A stretch of 35,248 nucleotides of DNA from Clostridiales bacterium (GTDB taxonomy: Bacteria > Bacillota > Clostridia > Saccharofermentanales > Saccharofermentanaceae): NCBI GenBank assembly GCA_017527865.1, contig JAFXPN010000012.1:1-35248 (forward strand), written 5' to 3'. This document shows, piece by piece, positions 1 through 7,691 of the stretch. How positions within the stretch are numbered: position 1 is the first letter of the stretch; every line of letters begins with the position of its first letter. The notes beneath the pieces were generated by a model. It was not told where the DNA came from and did no database searches. It saw nothing but the letters and a program-made list of their open reading frames with translations. The position numbers and the translations under genes were made by a program.

Positions 1-1
1 A

Positions 2-232
2 TGGCTCGTGGATGAAGATAAGCTGCTTTTCGAGAGGTTTGTGGCGACGATGCGGGCTAATTCGGTTGTCGGATACTTCTATGGGCATAAGAATGATTAT
101 CTGATCCTGGGTGATCATTATTACTGGTATATGCCGCTTCCTGAGAATCTTCCGGCGGACCTTATAAACCGTACGACAACGGATTATCTGGAGTATCGTG
201 ATGGGGCATATTATTATTATAAGGCGAAGTGA
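2..232 (+). CDS. C-terminal part of an unknown protein (5' truncated)
   Basis: An open frame runs in from the window edge (frame 2) and ends with TGA at 230-232. A GTG at position 8 could serve as a start, but the frame is open upstream of it and no ribosome binding site is visible, so truncation is more likely. The visible 76 residues are rich in aromatic residues, with tyrosine clusters near the end (HYYWY and AYYYYKAK). I recognise no family. A clear intrinsic terminator follows 28 bases later, so this is the last gene of its transcript. Confidence 0.6.
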   Translation, partial: WLVDEDKLLFERFVATMRANSVVGYFYGHKNDYLILGDHYYWYMPLPENLPADLINRTTTDYLEYRDGAYYYYKAK

Positions 233-259
233 TTATTAGTATTGAATAATGTGTCTCGG

Positions 260-285
260 AAAGCCCTCTAAACGAGGGCTTTTCG
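260..285 (+). terminator. Intrinsic terminator after the first gene
   Basis: AAGCCCTC (261-268) pairs perfectly with GAGGGCTT (274-281) around a 5-nt loop and is followed by a short T run. It ends the transcript of the truncated gene and insulates the riboswitch promoter region downstream. Confidence 0.8.
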
Positions 286-297
286 CATGCACAAAAT

Positions 298-341
298 GTC
301 ATTCTTAGAATGACGTGGACTGTGTTTGAACTTCGTACAAT
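298..341 (+). promoter_or_regulatory. Upstream promoter with perfect palindromic operator (module copy A)
   Basis: A perfect 17-bp palindrome, GTCATTCT-T-AGAATGAC (298-314), lies 21 bp upstream of a -10-like TACAAT (336-341). There is no good -35 hexamer. The palindrome centre falls about 42 bp before the expected start of transcription, the usual place for a class II activator. The same palindrome, spacing and -10 recur at 7604-7647. The conservation is seen in the sequence; the activator is inferred. Confidence 0.55.
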
Positions 342-388
342 ATAGCCATAAAAGGAAATGGCAATGCCGAATGAAGGTCAAAGGGAAC

Positions 389-432
389 TGTCCTATTAAT
401 CGGCCTCGTGGATAAATCGGACGTGCTATACT
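389..432 (+). promoter_or_regulatory. Extended -10 promoter with conserved TGTCCTATTAAT box (module copy A)
   Basis: TGTCCTATTAAT (389-400) lies exactly 26 bp upstream of TATACT (427-432), which carries an extended -10 TG (424-425). Where a -35 would sit (404-409) the sequence is CCTCGT, not a consensus hexamer. The same box, the same 26-bp spacing and a near-identical -35 position (CCTCAT) are found at 1888-1931 and 7692-7735. Transcription should begin near 439, precisely at the first helix of the riboswitch. Confidence 0.7.
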
Positions 433-438
433 CTAACT

Positions 439-595
439 ACCATAAAGAGTACGCGAGGGGCAAGCCCTATGACCGTACAGCAACCTGCCAAGGTTAGCCC
501 ATACATCCGAGGCAAGGTGCTAAAGCTTGAACGATGGGATTATAAGTTACCTCTTAAAGATCCCGTCGAACAAGCGAACGGGATCTTAAATTATT
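439..595 (+). promoter_or_regulatory. SAM-I/SAM-IV-clan riboswitch with transcription-termination platform
   Basis: The S-box core is readable. GTACG (449-453) pairs with CGTAC (474-478) as outer P2, enclosing a GAGGGG stretch and GCCCTATGA (464-472), the typical kink-turn side. AGCAACC (479-485) and GGTGCT (516-521) form P3, an A-U covariant of the usual GGCAACC/GGTGCC, with TGCC/GGCA inside. The 3' junction TTGAACGATG follows. CCAT (440-443) and ATGG (534-537) give a short P1, and no P4 is evident, so this fits the SAM-I/IV variant best. The 3' P1 strand can instead pair as an antiterminator: GGGAT (536-540) with ATCCC (560-564), and TAAG (543-546) with CTTA (553-556). That would break the terminator stem. 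The expected behaviour is off when SAM is bound. The class call is by recognition and was not tested with a covariance model. Confidence 0.78.
557..595 (+). terminator. Riboswitch-controlled intrinsic terminator
   Basis: AAGATCCCGT (557-566) pairs perfectly over 10 bp with ACGGGATCTT (578-587), followed by an imperfect U-rich stretch (TTAAATTATT). Its 5' half overlaps the antiterminator partner at 553-564. The tail is weaker than a classic poly-U run, so some readthrough is plausible. The ribosome binding site of the next gene follows at once (600-605). Confidence 0.7.
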
Positions 596-613
596 AAACA
601 GGAGGAATCTGAA

Positions 614-1072
614 ATGAGTGACAGCATTGTAAGAGAGTATGACATCGATATGAATGATTGCTTTGAGGAGCTTTTTCCTCTTAAGGAGGCGGCGGAGGAG
701 TATCACGAGAATCCCGTTCAGGATACCAAAGCATCCGTATTGGCGCAGCTGGTATTAAGGGCTTTGGAGGATAATGAAGCTTTGACCCTGGCAGATATAG
801 TGAACGGCAGCTCAACGGTTATCGGACTTACGGATACCTTCGGCCGCCACTGGTTCGCTCTGTTTACGGATATTTACGAGGTTGGAGCAGACGGGACATT
901 TAAATTCTCTTCGTTGCTTCCGGTAAGAGATTTGATAAGGTACGCGTTTGAGTTCAACGATTATGAAGGGCTGGTGGTCAATCCGTATACCGATAATGTG
1001 GTTTTCGGAAAGGACGAGTTGGAATGTGCGGTGCATATTATTCAAGTTAAGGAGGGAATGGAAAATGAATAA
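614..1072 (+). CDS. SseB-like protein, first gene of riboswitch operon
   Basis: 152 aa with a strong AGGAGG eight bases before the ATG. Residues about 75-150 resemble the SseB N-terminal domain fold: a WFALFTD motif (canonical FALFTDxxE), a PVRDLI segment, and EGLVVNPYTDNVVF (canonical EGIVINPFGxxLxL). The whole protein aligns by eye with the C-terminal third of the ADP-ribosylglycohydrolase fusion at 7760, which has WFPLFTD and EGVVINPFGQPL; the upstream 40 residues (VL..L..R..ED.EA) also match. SseB-like domains are of uncertain biochemical role and often occur in secretion-linked or immunity-like small proteins. No signal peptide or membrane segment is seen. It overlaps the next gene by 8 bases. 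The family is moderately sure; the function is unknown. Confidence 0.72.
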   Translation: MSDSIVREYDIDMNDCFEELFPLKEAAEEYHENPVQDTKASVLAQLVLRALEDNEALTLADIVNGSSTVIGLTDTFGRHWFALFTDIYEVGADGTFKFSSLLPVRDLIRYAFEFNDYEGLVVNPYTDNVVFGKDELECAVHIIQVKEGMENE

Positions 1073-1421
1073 GGTTATTAACGTTAGATACATCTTTCAG
1101 GTGATCAAGACCGAGGTTTTGACGGACGAGGTGCAGACATATCTTGAAGTAACACAGGAGCAGTTTGACAGGATTAAGGCATCGTATGAGACCGGTAAAT
1201 TTACTTACATGACTGACGATAAGAATCTCCAGGATATCATTGTTCCTGTTATCGAAGAGGGAGCGGAAGACGGCAGGAGAAGTTACGGAGAGTATATGAG
1301 CCTTCTTAAAGTGATTGTTGTATATCCGTATGAGATAGCAGGCGACAGTGATATGTGGACAGAAGAGAATCTGAAGGTATATAACGCCGAAGAAGACGCA
1401 TGGGTTAAGCCTAATAAATGA
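1065..1421 (+). CDS. Unknown small acidic protein, second gene of riboswitch operon
   Basis: 118 aa. A longer frame extends upstream, but the ATG at 1065 has a GGAGGG site (1051-1056) and gives the usual 8-base overlap with the preceding gene, so it is preferred. The protein is acidic and soluble, with no signal peptide, membrane segment or metal-binding motif. It looks alpha/beta, with TYLEVTQEQFDRIKASYE suggesting a helix near residues 25-40 and LLKVIVVYPYEI a buried strand. I do not recognise a family. Co-transcription with the SseB-like gene is supported by the overlap. Confidence 0.7.
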   Translation: MNKVINVRYIFQVIKTEVLTDEVQTYLEVTQEQFDRIKASYETGKFTYMTDDKNLQDIIVPVIEEGAEDGRRSYGEYMSLLKVIVVYPYEIAGDSDMWTEENLKVYNAEEDAWVKPNK

Positions 1422-1437
1422 CAGGAGGTCAAAGAAT

Positions 1438-1614
1438 ATGAGCAATAAGAATAATGATTGGAAGAATCAAGGATACATTACGTTAGACGGTGACGAACCT
1501 TTTAATATCATGGAAAAGATTAATATTGAGGAATTCGGTGAAGAAGAGTATGAGAGGCTGAAGAACGCTGAGAGGGCGAATACGAAGAAAAAGAACGAGG
1601 AAAAACATGAATAA
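1438..1614 (+). CDS. Unknown 58-aa charged protein, third gene of riboswitch operon
   Basis: 58 aa, from ATG 1438 with a strong AGGAGG (1423-1428) nine bases upstream. It reads from MSNKNNDWKN to a lysine- and glutamate-rich end (AERANTKKKNEEKHE). The middle (FNIMEKINIEEFGEEEYERLKNAER) looks like one amphipathic helix. There is no recognised family. Its stop overlaps the next start by 8 bases (1607-1614), the same spacing as between the first two genes, which supports it as a real translated gene despite its size. Confidence 0.62.
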   Translation: MSNKNNDWKNQGYITLDGDEPFNIMEKINIEEFGEEEYERLKNAERANTKKKNEEKHE

Positions 1615-1885
1615 TACTCGGAGAATATATGTCCGGACAGAAGACGTTAAAGCCAGGGAGAGATTGATCTCGTTCCTGGAGGGCGAGGGGTTTAGGTGTG
1701 ATGCTGACAGACAAGCGGTCGTTGAACTGAGATTCCCTGTAGTTGTTGATATGACTGATAAGGTTTACTCGGTTATTCATACGGTTACGAGTGCGGCTGC
1801 CGCGGTGTCGTCTGATGCGGTTATAAGTGAAGACAGGTTTTATGAAGAATATAATAATCGCAAAAATACACTTTCGCAGGGGTAA
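1607..1885 (+). CDS. Unknown 92-aa protein, last gene of riboswitch operon
   Basis: 92 aa, start overlapping the previous gene; GAGG (1596-1599) lies eight bases upstream. It begins MNNTRRIYVRTEDVKARERL and is a small alpha/beta protein without signal peptide, membrane segment or motif that I recognise. The pattern strand, helix (ARERLISFLEGEGF), strand (VVELRFPVVVD), helix with alanine run resembles small accessory proteins found near polymorphic toxin or immunity genes, but that is only a suggestion. The TGTCCTATTAAT promoter box begins three bases after its stop. Confidence 0.62.
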   Translation: MNNTRRIYVRTEDVKARERLISFLEGEGFRCDADRQAVVELRFPVVVDMTDKVYSVIHTVTSAAAAVSSDAVISEDRFYEEYNNRKNTLSQG

Positions 1886-1887
1886 AT

Positions 1888-1931
1888 TGTCCTATTAATA
1901 ACCCTCATGGGTTCTGCGTAAGTGTTATAAT
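1888..1931 (+). promoter_or_regulatory. Third copy of the TGTCCTATTAAT / extended -10 promoter (half module)
   Basis: TGTCCTATTAAT (1888-1899), CCTCAT at the -35 position (1903-1908) and TGtTATAAT (1923-1931) repeat the layout at 389-432, with the same 26-bp distance from box to -10. The palindrome half of the module is absent because coding sequence lies directly upstream. Transcription should start near 1938. Confidence 0.7.
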
Positions 1932-1937
1932 ATAACC

Positions 1938-2052
1938 ATACACGATAAGAATGTTTTTGAGTTTGTTGTGCTGTTTGAGTTTTGGTTCTTGTTGTGTTGT
2001 GGTTAATCTTACCTCCTTTTTATGAGTGACCCGGCGGAAACGCCGGGTCTTT
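1938..2052 (+). ncRNA. Candidate small GU-rich RNA with anti-Shine-Dalgarno stretch
   Basis: A good promoter (-10 at 1926-1931) and a strong terminator (2028-2052) bracket about 115 bases with no plausible gene. The body is nearly all U and G (repeats of TTTG, TTGTTG and TGTG from 1952 to 2003), then CTTACCTCCTTTTT (2008-2021), complementary to AAGGAGG. This could be a trans-acting sRNA pairing with ribosome binding sites, or only a short aborted leader for the macro-domain gene. It is an inference from architecture; expression is untested. Confidence 0.4.
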
Positions 2053-2055
2053 GCT
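2028..2055 (+). terminator. Strong intrinsic terminator with GAAA tetraloop
   Basis: GACCCGGCG (2028-2036) pairs with CGCCGGGTC (2041-2049) around a GAAA tetraloop and is followed by TTTGCTTT. It can end both the riboswitch operon and the short transcript starting near 1938. Confidence 0.85.
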
Positions 2056-2138
2056 TTGTTACGGTGGCTGGAATGAGGATTCGATGGTCAATTTGCGCTG
2101 AAGGTGTCGCTTGATCAACACTCGAGGCGGTTTGTGTT

Positions 2139-2144
2139 TATAAT
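2139..2144 (+). promoter_or_regulatory. Probable -10 of the macro-domain gene
   Basis: A perfect TATAAT sits 41 bases before the ATG at 2186. The nearest -35-like hexamer, TTGATC (2111-2116), is 22 bp away, which is too far for a standard promoter, so activation or a weak -35 is implied. Confidence 0.45.
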
Positions 2145-2185
2145 GTAGAAAACAAGTATATTTTTGAAGTCATGTGAGGTGAACC

Positions 2186-3229
2186 ATGCCGCTCCAGATA
2201 ATCCGTAACGATATAACCAAAGTTAAAGCTGATGCGATCGTGAATACCGCGAATCCTAAGCCCGTGATAGGCGCGGGGACGGACAGCGCGGTCTATGCGG
2301 CGGCAGGGCAGGAGAAGCTCCTTGCGGCGCGCAAAATGATCGGTGATATCAAGCCCGGCGATGCGGTCGAGACATCTGCTTATGATCTTGATGCCAAGTT
2401 CATCATCCATACCGTGTGCATCCCGTGGGAAGGAAACGGGACGGATACATTAGATGTGCTGTCCGACTGTTACCGCAATTCTCTTAAACTTGCGGAAGAA
2501 CTCAACTGCAAGTCGGTTGCTTTCCCTCTTATCGGAACAGGCGCATACGGCATCCCTCATGATGATGCGATCGGCGTGGCTCGTGATGTCATTGATGCTT
2601 TCCTGCAGGAACACGAGAGCGCTATGAAGGTGATACTTGTGCTTTTCGATCAGGAGTCGCTTGCTGCGGGTGAGGCTCTTAACAAGAAGATAAAAGCTTA
2701 TATCGACGAGACTTATGTTGCCGGTGCCGTCGTCAATGAGTACGGGCTTACGGCGGAGGACGTTGATTCTTTGTCGGTGATGAGGCGGCGCAGGGAGCTT
2801 TACTCGCGCGAGATAAGCGGCATTTTCCGCCCGATGAACGTGCCCCGTGGGGAGAAGGATCCTGCCCGTGATGCGGAAAAAACCTTTTCGCGAAAAGTAT
2901 TCGAGTATGTCGATGACAGGGGACTCAAGGATTCCGAGCTCTACGGCGGCAAGTATGAGCGGTTCTTCCCGAGGCAGACTCTGAGCAGGATACGCAATGA
3001 TGACGAGTATCATCCGAAGAAATATATATGCGTGACAATTTGCCTTGTGCTGAAACTCGATCTTGATGAGACGCAGGATCTTCTCATGCGCGCGGGGTAT
3101 TCGCTGAGCGTCAGCCGCAAGGCGGATATAGTTGTCAGATATTGCATAGAGAACCGCATATTCGATTACTATAAAGTCGACAAGCTCCTGGAAGATAACG
3201 GCTTCGGCGGGATAAAGAAGCTGGTGTGA
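2186..3229 (+). CDS. Macro-domain (ADP-ribose-binding) protein with C-terminal helical domain
   Basis: 347 aa, start set by GAGGTGA eight bases upstream. Residues about 1-170 are a macro domain: VNTANPKPVIGAGTDSAVY covers the ADP-ribose loop (usual NAAN..L..GGGV), and FPLIGTGAYGIP is the second binding loop (usual G.G.YG.P). Macro domains bind ADP-ribose or remove it from proteins. Residues about 230-347 are helical (FSRKVFEYVDDRGLKDSE, then LSRIRNDDEYHPKKYICVTICLVLKLDL, then DLLMRAGYSLS), a helix-turn-helix-like layout similar to repressor-type N-terminal domains. A nucleic-acid or partner-binding role is possible but unproven. Its own promoter is upstream. An ADP-ribosylglycohydrolase lies 4.5 kb downstream, which hints at a local ADP-ribose theme. 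Confidence 0.88.
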   Translation: MPLQIIRNDITKVKADAIVNTANPKPVIGAGTDSAVYAAAGQEKLLAARKMIGDIKPGDAVETSAYDLDAKFIIHTVCIPWEGNGTDTLDVLSDCYRNSLKLAEELNCKSVAFPLIGTGAYGIPHDDAIGVARDVIDAFLQEHESAMKVILVLFDQESLAAGEALNKKIKAYIDETYVAGAVVNEYGLTAEDVDSLSVMRRRRELYSREISGIFRPMNVPRGEKDPARDAEKTFSRKVFEYVDDRGLKDSELYGGKYERFFPRQTLSRIRNDDEYHPKKYICVTICLVLKLDLDETQDLLMRAGYSLSVSRKADIVVRYCIENRIFDYYKVDKLLEDNGFGGIKKLV

Positions 3230-3438
3230 GATGATATAGCAACATCGAAGATATCTATTATTTGAATTCGATTGAAGCTTAATTATTATTGAATCATAAT
3301 GTTGGAGATGCGTGAAAGATATCGGTTCACACCATTATGGGGTGAAAAAACATTGCAGTCATACTTTATTAACATAATTCGATAGACTTATATTCTTATT
3401 TTTAAGAAAATTCAATTGTTAGTTCTTTTCGTTCTAGA

Positions 3439-6400
3439 ATGATTTTATGGGGTAAAACTACTGTGATAAAGAAAAGACTGTTTCAGCCCATATGCAGTGT
3501 ATCGGTTGTTATATCTATATTAACAAGTACTTTGATATGCTTTGATTGCACGGTTATGGCAGATCGTATTATTAATAATACTTTTCCTGACCCTGCTTTT
3601 AAAAGTTACATCATAAATAATATTGATGATGGTGATGGTGTTCTTAGTTCTTCAGAAATACGTAATACGGATAGTATTGATGTTTATAATCTGGGAATTA
3701 ATGATTTAAGTGGTATTGAGTGTTTTACGAGTTTGAAGTATTTGGACTGTTCTTCCAACAATCTTGAAACCTTAGATGTTAGTCATAATACACTTCTTGA
3801 ACAGTTGTCTTGTGGTATTAATAATATCAATACACTTGATTTAGGAAATAACCCTAATCTAAGAGAATTACGGTGTTATAATAATTCTTTATCGTCATTA
3901 GATATTAGCGGATGCGAGAATCTCGATGTTTTGTGTTGCTACTATAACGATATTTCTAATATAGATGCCACTAACAATACTTATATATGGGATTGCTATA
4001 ATAACGGTGTTGTTTCCGATTATATATCATCCGCAGTAAAAAGGTATACAGCCGGTAATAACCCCAGTCATCAATATTACCTTGAATGTGATGCTGGGAT
4101 GACAGTTAGTTCGGCGAATTCTTCCTTTACGGATGGAATAGGTATAGACTCAACGAACTTTCCTGATGATACTTTTCGAACTTGGATTTTTAATAATTGC
4201 GATAATAATCGCGACGGGTATTTATCCTATGAAGAGATAGCAAATGTAACATCAATGAATATCAGAGGAATAGATGCTGTTTCATTAGAGGGAATTGAAT
4301 TCTTTACTTCATTGACTAGCCTGGATTGTTCTAGCAACAGCAGATTAACTTCGCTGGATCTAAGGACGCTAACATCTCTTGAATATCTGAATTGTAAGAA
4401 TTATCACATTACTTCAATTGATTTAAGTGGTCTGAGTTCGTTAAGAGAATTGAATTGTTCATGTCCCGATACTTCTAGAAACAGTCTTAACAGCTTGAAT
4501 CTGGAAGGGTGTTCATCTTTAACAACTTTGAATTGTTCGGATACTGCATTAACAGAATTAGATGTCAGTGATTGTGTTTCTTTGGAAACGCTCAAATGCT
4601 CGCGTTCTAATGTGGAAAATCTGGATCTTAGCGGATTGTCCAGTTTGACATATTTGGAGTGTTGTGGCTTTCCTTATACTCAGTGTGCTTTATCAAGTCT
4701 TGTATTAACCGGATGTACTTCTTTAGAAGTTATTGAATGCTATAGCATGCATTTGACGTCTTTGGATGTTAGTGCGCTTCCGTCGCTTAGATATTTGGAC
4801 TGTTCATTCAATGACATCACGACAGTAACCATAGGAGAAAATCCGTCTTTAACTTATCTTAATTGTTCATCTTCTCCTATAAGCACTCTTGATGTTAGTG
4901 GCTGTGAGAATTTGAGTGAGTTAATGTGTTGGTCCCGCAATCTAGACTACCTTGATGTAAGCAATTGTCCGTTGTTGGTACAAACTGTGGCTAATGGTAC
5001 CAGTGGTGGCGGTTATAACTATCGGTACAATGGAAACAAAATCTATTACAATAGTAATGTTACTACACTTTTTTACTGTAATCATGTTGAAGTTATTGAT
5101 GAAGCTGTAGATCCTACTGAAACGGAACCTGGTCTCACTGAGGGCTCTCACTGTTCAGTATGCGGGACAGTATTAGTCGCTCAAGAAGAAATTCCCCCTC
5201 TCAGTGAGTCCTATCCGATAAATCAAAATGGTATTTTGATAACTCCAGAGGTTATGCCGGATTCTGTTTTAAGAGAATATGTATTATCTAATTATGATAC
5301 AAACGGTGATGGCAGGTTAAGCGATACTGAAATCAGTGTAGTTGAATATTTCACAATTCCATCTGAGGTTAGAGATACTACTGGAATGAGTATTTTTACA
5401 TCTGTTGTACAGATTAATTATAACAACGGTTATTACTTGAATACAATCGATTTTAGTGGGTGCACTTCTCTTGTTCAATTTTACTGTTATGGCTCATTTA
5501 ATTACTTAACGAGTGTAAATCTTAGTGGTTGTGCTTCGTTGGAGAATGTTGATTTGCAATGTTTTTCTCGTGTTATAAGCTTGGATTTGAGTGGTTGCGC
5601 ATCTCTTCAATCCTTATATTGCGAAAGCAGAGATTTGAGTGAAATTAACCTTGATGGATGCGATTCGTTATCCTCTATAAGTATCATATATACTAATTTG
5701 CAGAGCTTAGATGTCAGCGGATGTCCATCTTTGACATCATTGGATTGTGAGTCTAGAAATCTTGAGACTCTTGACATAAGTGGCTGTCCTTATTTGATTG
5801 GGCTATTGGCATCATATCCTGGAGGATCATATTCGAATTATTATTCAGGGTTTTATAACGGATCTTATTGCTGCTTAACTGTTAGTTCTAATACAGAAAT
5901 TATTACTTGCCATCATGATGACATAGTTATTGATGCAGCTGTTCCTGCAACTTGTACTGAGACTGGTTTGACAGAAGGATCTCACTGTTCAGCGTGTAAT
6001 GCAGTCATTGTTGCCCAGGAAGTGATACCCGCAACAGGTCATACTCCAGAAGTGGACGCAGCAGTGCCGGCAACTTATTCTGAGACTGGTTTGACAGAAG
6101 GCAGTCATTGCTCTGTTTGTGGTGAAATTATAATACCTCAAGAAATAATTCCTGTTTTAATCCCTACACCTGAGTCTACGACAACGACTCCTACGCCTGA
6201 GTCTACGACAACGACTCCTACACCTGATCCAACGACAACGACTCCTACACCTGATCCTACGACAACAACTCCTACGCCTGATCCAACAACAACGACTCCT
6301 ACAGATGCTCCCGCTCCTGCAGGAACAGTTAACATGTACAGATTATATAATCCTAACAGTGGCGAACATTTTTATACTTCAAACCAGGGGGAACGGGATG

Positions 6401-6732
6401 TATTGATTCGACTGGGGTGGAACTATGAGGGAATTGGATGGCTGGCTCCGGTAACTTCAAATACTCCTGTTTACAGGCTTTATAACCAGTACGGAGGTGA
6501 ACATCACTATACAACTAGCATTGGTGAACGCGATATGCTTATTAGTGTTGGGTGGAGCTATGAAGGAATAGGTTGGTATTCGGATGATCAAAATAGAGTG
6601 CCTTTGTATAGACAATACAATCCAAACGCATTTGCAAATAACCACAACTATACAGTTTCTCGGAGCGAGAACGACTGGCTAGTATCATTAGGATGGCGCG
6701 CTGAAGGCATCGGATGGTATGGTGTAGGATGA
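3439..6732 (+). CDS. Secreted LRR / EF-hand-like / DUF5648 repeat surface protein
   Basis: 1097 aa. The N-terminus has a basic start (KKRLFQ), a hydrophobic core ([11 protein letters not shown]) and likely cleavage near VMA-DR, so it is exported. Three modules follow; each begins with an FPDxxF-type segment and an EF-hand-like loop ([35 protein letters not shown]), then short leucine-rich repeats of the form LxxLDVSGCxSLxxLxC. Three EGSHCSxC repeats come next, then a 5 x 9-residue Pro/Thr linker, and three C-terminal repeats of about 45 residues (YRLYN..GEH.YT...ERD.L...GW..EGIGW) typical of DUF5648 wall- or glycan-associated proteins. A surface adhesion or carbohydrate-contact role is likely. 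The gene is visibly more AT-rich than its neighbours. There is no good ribosome site before ATG 3439; GTG 3463 is an alternative start. Confidence 0.85.
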   Translation: MILWGKTTVIKKRLFQPICSVSVVISILTSTLICFDCTVMADRIINNTFPDPAFKSYIINNIDDGDGVLSSSEIRNTDSIDVYNLGINDLSGIECFTSLKYLDCSSNNLETLDVSHNTLLEQLSCGINNINTLDLGNNPNLRELRCYNNSLSSLDISGCENLDVLCCYYNDISNIDATNNTYIWDCYNNGVVSDYISSAVKRYTAGNNPSHQYYLECDAGMTVSSANSSFTDGIGIDSTNFPDDTFRTWIFNNCDNNRDGYLSYEEIANVTSMNIRGIDAVSLEGIEFFTSLTSLDCSSNSRLTSLDLRTLTSLEYLNCKNYHITSIDLSGLSSLRELNCSCPDTSRNSLNSLNLEGCSSLTTLNCSDTALTELDVSDCVSLETLKCSRSNVENLDLSGLSSLTYLECCGFPYTQCALSSLVLTGCTSLEVIECYSMHLTSLDVSALPSLRYLDCSFNDITTVTIGENPSLTYLNCSSSPISTLDVSGCENLSELMCWSRNLDYLDVSNCPLLVQTVANGTSGGGYNYRYNGNKIYYNSNVTTLFYCNHVEVIDEAVDPTETEPGLTEGSHCSVCGTVLVAQEEIPPLSESYPINQNGILITPEVMPDSVLREYVLSNYDTNGDGRLSDTEISVVEYFTIPSEVRDTTGMSIFTSVVQINYNNGYYLNTIDFSGCTSLVQFYCYGSFNYLTSVNLSGCASLENVDLQCFSRVISLDLSGCASLQSLYCESRDLSEINLDGCDSLSSISIIYTNLQSLDVSGCPSLTSLDCESRNLETLDISGCPYLIGLLASYPGGSYSNYYSGFYNGSYCCLTVSSNTEIITCHHDDIVIDAAVPATCTETGLTEGSHCSACNAVIVAQEVIPATGHTPEVDAAVPATYSETGLTEGSHCSVCGEIIIPQEIIPVLIPTPESTTTTPTPESTTTTPTPDPTTTTPTPDPTTTTPTPDPTTTTPTDAPAPAGTVNMYRLYNPNSGEHFYTSNQGERDVLIRLGWNYEGIGWLAPVTSNTPVYRLYNQYGGEHHYTTSIGERDMLISVGWSYEGIGWYSDDQNRVPLYRQYNPNAFANNHNYTVSRSENDWLVSLGWRAEGIGWYGVG
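6162..6303 (+). repeat. 27-bp tandem repeat encoding Pro/Thr linker
   Basis: About five tandem units of 27 bp encode TPTPESTTT or TPTPDPTTT. Units differ mainly at third positions, showing in-frame expansion and drift within the linker of the surface protein. Such repeats often vary in number between strains. Confidence 0.9.
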
Positions 6733-6755
6733 CTGCTTTGGACTGACCGAAGGAC

Positions 6756-6797
6756 CCGGACCCACCTATAGGTGCTGGGAGCCGGCGCCATTTTTAA
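6756..6797 (+). terminator. Probable intrinsic terminator after the surface protein
   Basis: An interrupted stem (CCGG 6756-6759 with 6782-6785; CCCA with TGGG; inner CACCTATAGGTG) is followed after GCGCCA by TTTTT. The stem has bulges but the position and T run support termination. Confidence 0.6.
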
Positions 6798-6893
6798 CAA
6801 AAGGATTTATTGCTTCGTCAAAGTAAACCGAAAAGATTATAAGTTGCTCTGTAGATGAGAGCGGAGATAGCAGTCATTTGCATTACCTTGTTG

Positions 6894-6902
6894 TGCTATA
6901 AT
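6894..6902 (+). promoter_or_regulatory. Extended -10 promoter of the LURP-one-related gene
   Basis: TGcTATAAT with a perfect -10 hexamer (6897-6902) lies 33 bases before the start codon. No consensus -35 is seen at 17 bp, as with several other promoters in this window. Confidence 0.55.
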
Positions 6903-6935
6903 TATCGGGAATACTGAAGTCAGGAGTACGGCAAT

Positions 6936-7541
6936 ATGGGCGTTGCCGGTAAAGTAAACAGATTCAGGGAAGCAGGGCAGGAAGCCAACGTCAATAATGT
7001 GGCAAGGTTTGGGGAGCCCGCACGCTCGCTTTTCACCACCTCCAAGATATTTACTCTTCATCATCATATCGACATCACTGATGCTGACGAGTCTGTCGTT
7101 TATCAGGCTGACACCAAGTTCCCGTCGCTTCACGACAAGACGGATATCAAGGATGCGAACGGCAATCTCGTCGCTCATATCGAAAAGAAGCTGTTAACCC
7201 TTCATGAAAGACATTTTGTCACCATGGCTGACGGGAAGAAGTTCGAAGTGTCCAATGAACTTTTTCACATTGTTAAAGACGTAACCAATCTTGAAGGCCT
7301 GGACTGGCAGCTCCAGGGCAACATCCTCGGACTGAACTTCGAGCTGTATGATGAACACGGCGGCGTGATCGCAGTCATCGCGCAGAAGATGCTCTCGATT
7401 CACGACAAGTACTGTATCGATATATACCAGCCCGCTTATGAGAGGGAAGTTGTAGCGATACTCATCACTTTGCAGCATATTATTAAGGACAGGGAGAATT
7501 CCTCGGCGGCGGTGGCAAGCTCGTCATCATCGTCATCCTGA
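6936..7541 (+). CDS. LURP-one-related (LOR / tubby-like) protein
   Basis: 201 aa. The repeated pattern of strands, such as FTLHHHIDITDADESVVY, KTDIKDANGNLVAHIEKKL and FELYDEHGGVIAVIAQKML, is that of LURP-one-related beta-barrel proteins (YxjI type), which share the tubby C-terminal fold. Their function in bacteria is not established; membrane-lipid binding has been proposed for the fold. The typical family length is 160-200 residues. The last dozen residues are a low-complexity serine tail (TCATCATCGTCATCC-type codons), possibly a slippage product. A site TCAGGAG (6920-6926) lies nine bases before the start. It is monocistronic: own promoter and a terminator directly after. Confidence 0.8.
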   Translation: MGVAGKVNRFREAGQEANVNNVARFGEPARSLFTTSKIFTLHHHIDITDADESVVYQADTKFPSLHDKTDIKDANGNLVAHIEKKLLTLHERHFVTMADGKKFEVSNELFHIVKDVTNLEGLDWQLQGNILGLNFELYDEHGGVIAVIAQKMLSIHDKYCIDIYQPAYEREVVAILITLQHIIKDRENSSAAVASSSSSSS

Positions 7542-7564
7542 TAAGGCTCTTGAGAATTATGAGC

Positions 7565-7596
7565 GGACCCGGCTTCTGATGCCGGGTCTATTTGTT
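7565..7596 (+). terminator. Intrinsic terminator after the LURP-one-related gene
   Basis: GACCCGGC (7565-7572) pairs with GCCGGGTC (7581-7588) across a short loop, then TATTTGTT. Its stem sequence is nearly that of the terminator at 2028. Confidence 0.82.
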
Positions 7597-7603
7597 GAGA
7601 AAT

Positions 7604-7647
7604 GTCATTCTCAGAATGACGTGCGTGCTGTCTGATCCCCGTACAAT
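7604..7647 (+). promoter_or_regulatory. Upstream promoter with palindromic operator (module copy B)
   Basis: GTCATTCT-C-AGAATGAC (7604-7620) and TACAAT (7642-7647) reproduce the element at 298-341, with the same 21-bp spacing; only the central base of the palindrome differs. The sequence GTACAATATAGCCATAA is shared beyond the -10. Confidence 0.55.
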
Positions 7648-7691
7648 ATAGCCATAACAGACGGCAAGGCCGGATGAAGGCTGAAATCCAC

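Noticed and set aside
1047..1445. Minus-strand open frame of 132 codons
   Set aside because: It lies wholly opposite the riboswitch operon genes, which have overlapping starts and good ribosome sites. The reverse frame has no ribosome site and a composition typical of an antisense shadow.
2450..3013. Minus-strand open frame of 187 codons opposite the macro-domain gene
   Set aside because: The plus-strand frame has clear macro-domain motifs. The reverse frame has no recognisable motif or ribosome site.
6162..6303. Non-coding satellite or CRISPR-like repeat
   Set aside because: The 27-bp units are exactly in frame and encode a Pro/Thr linker of the surface protein.
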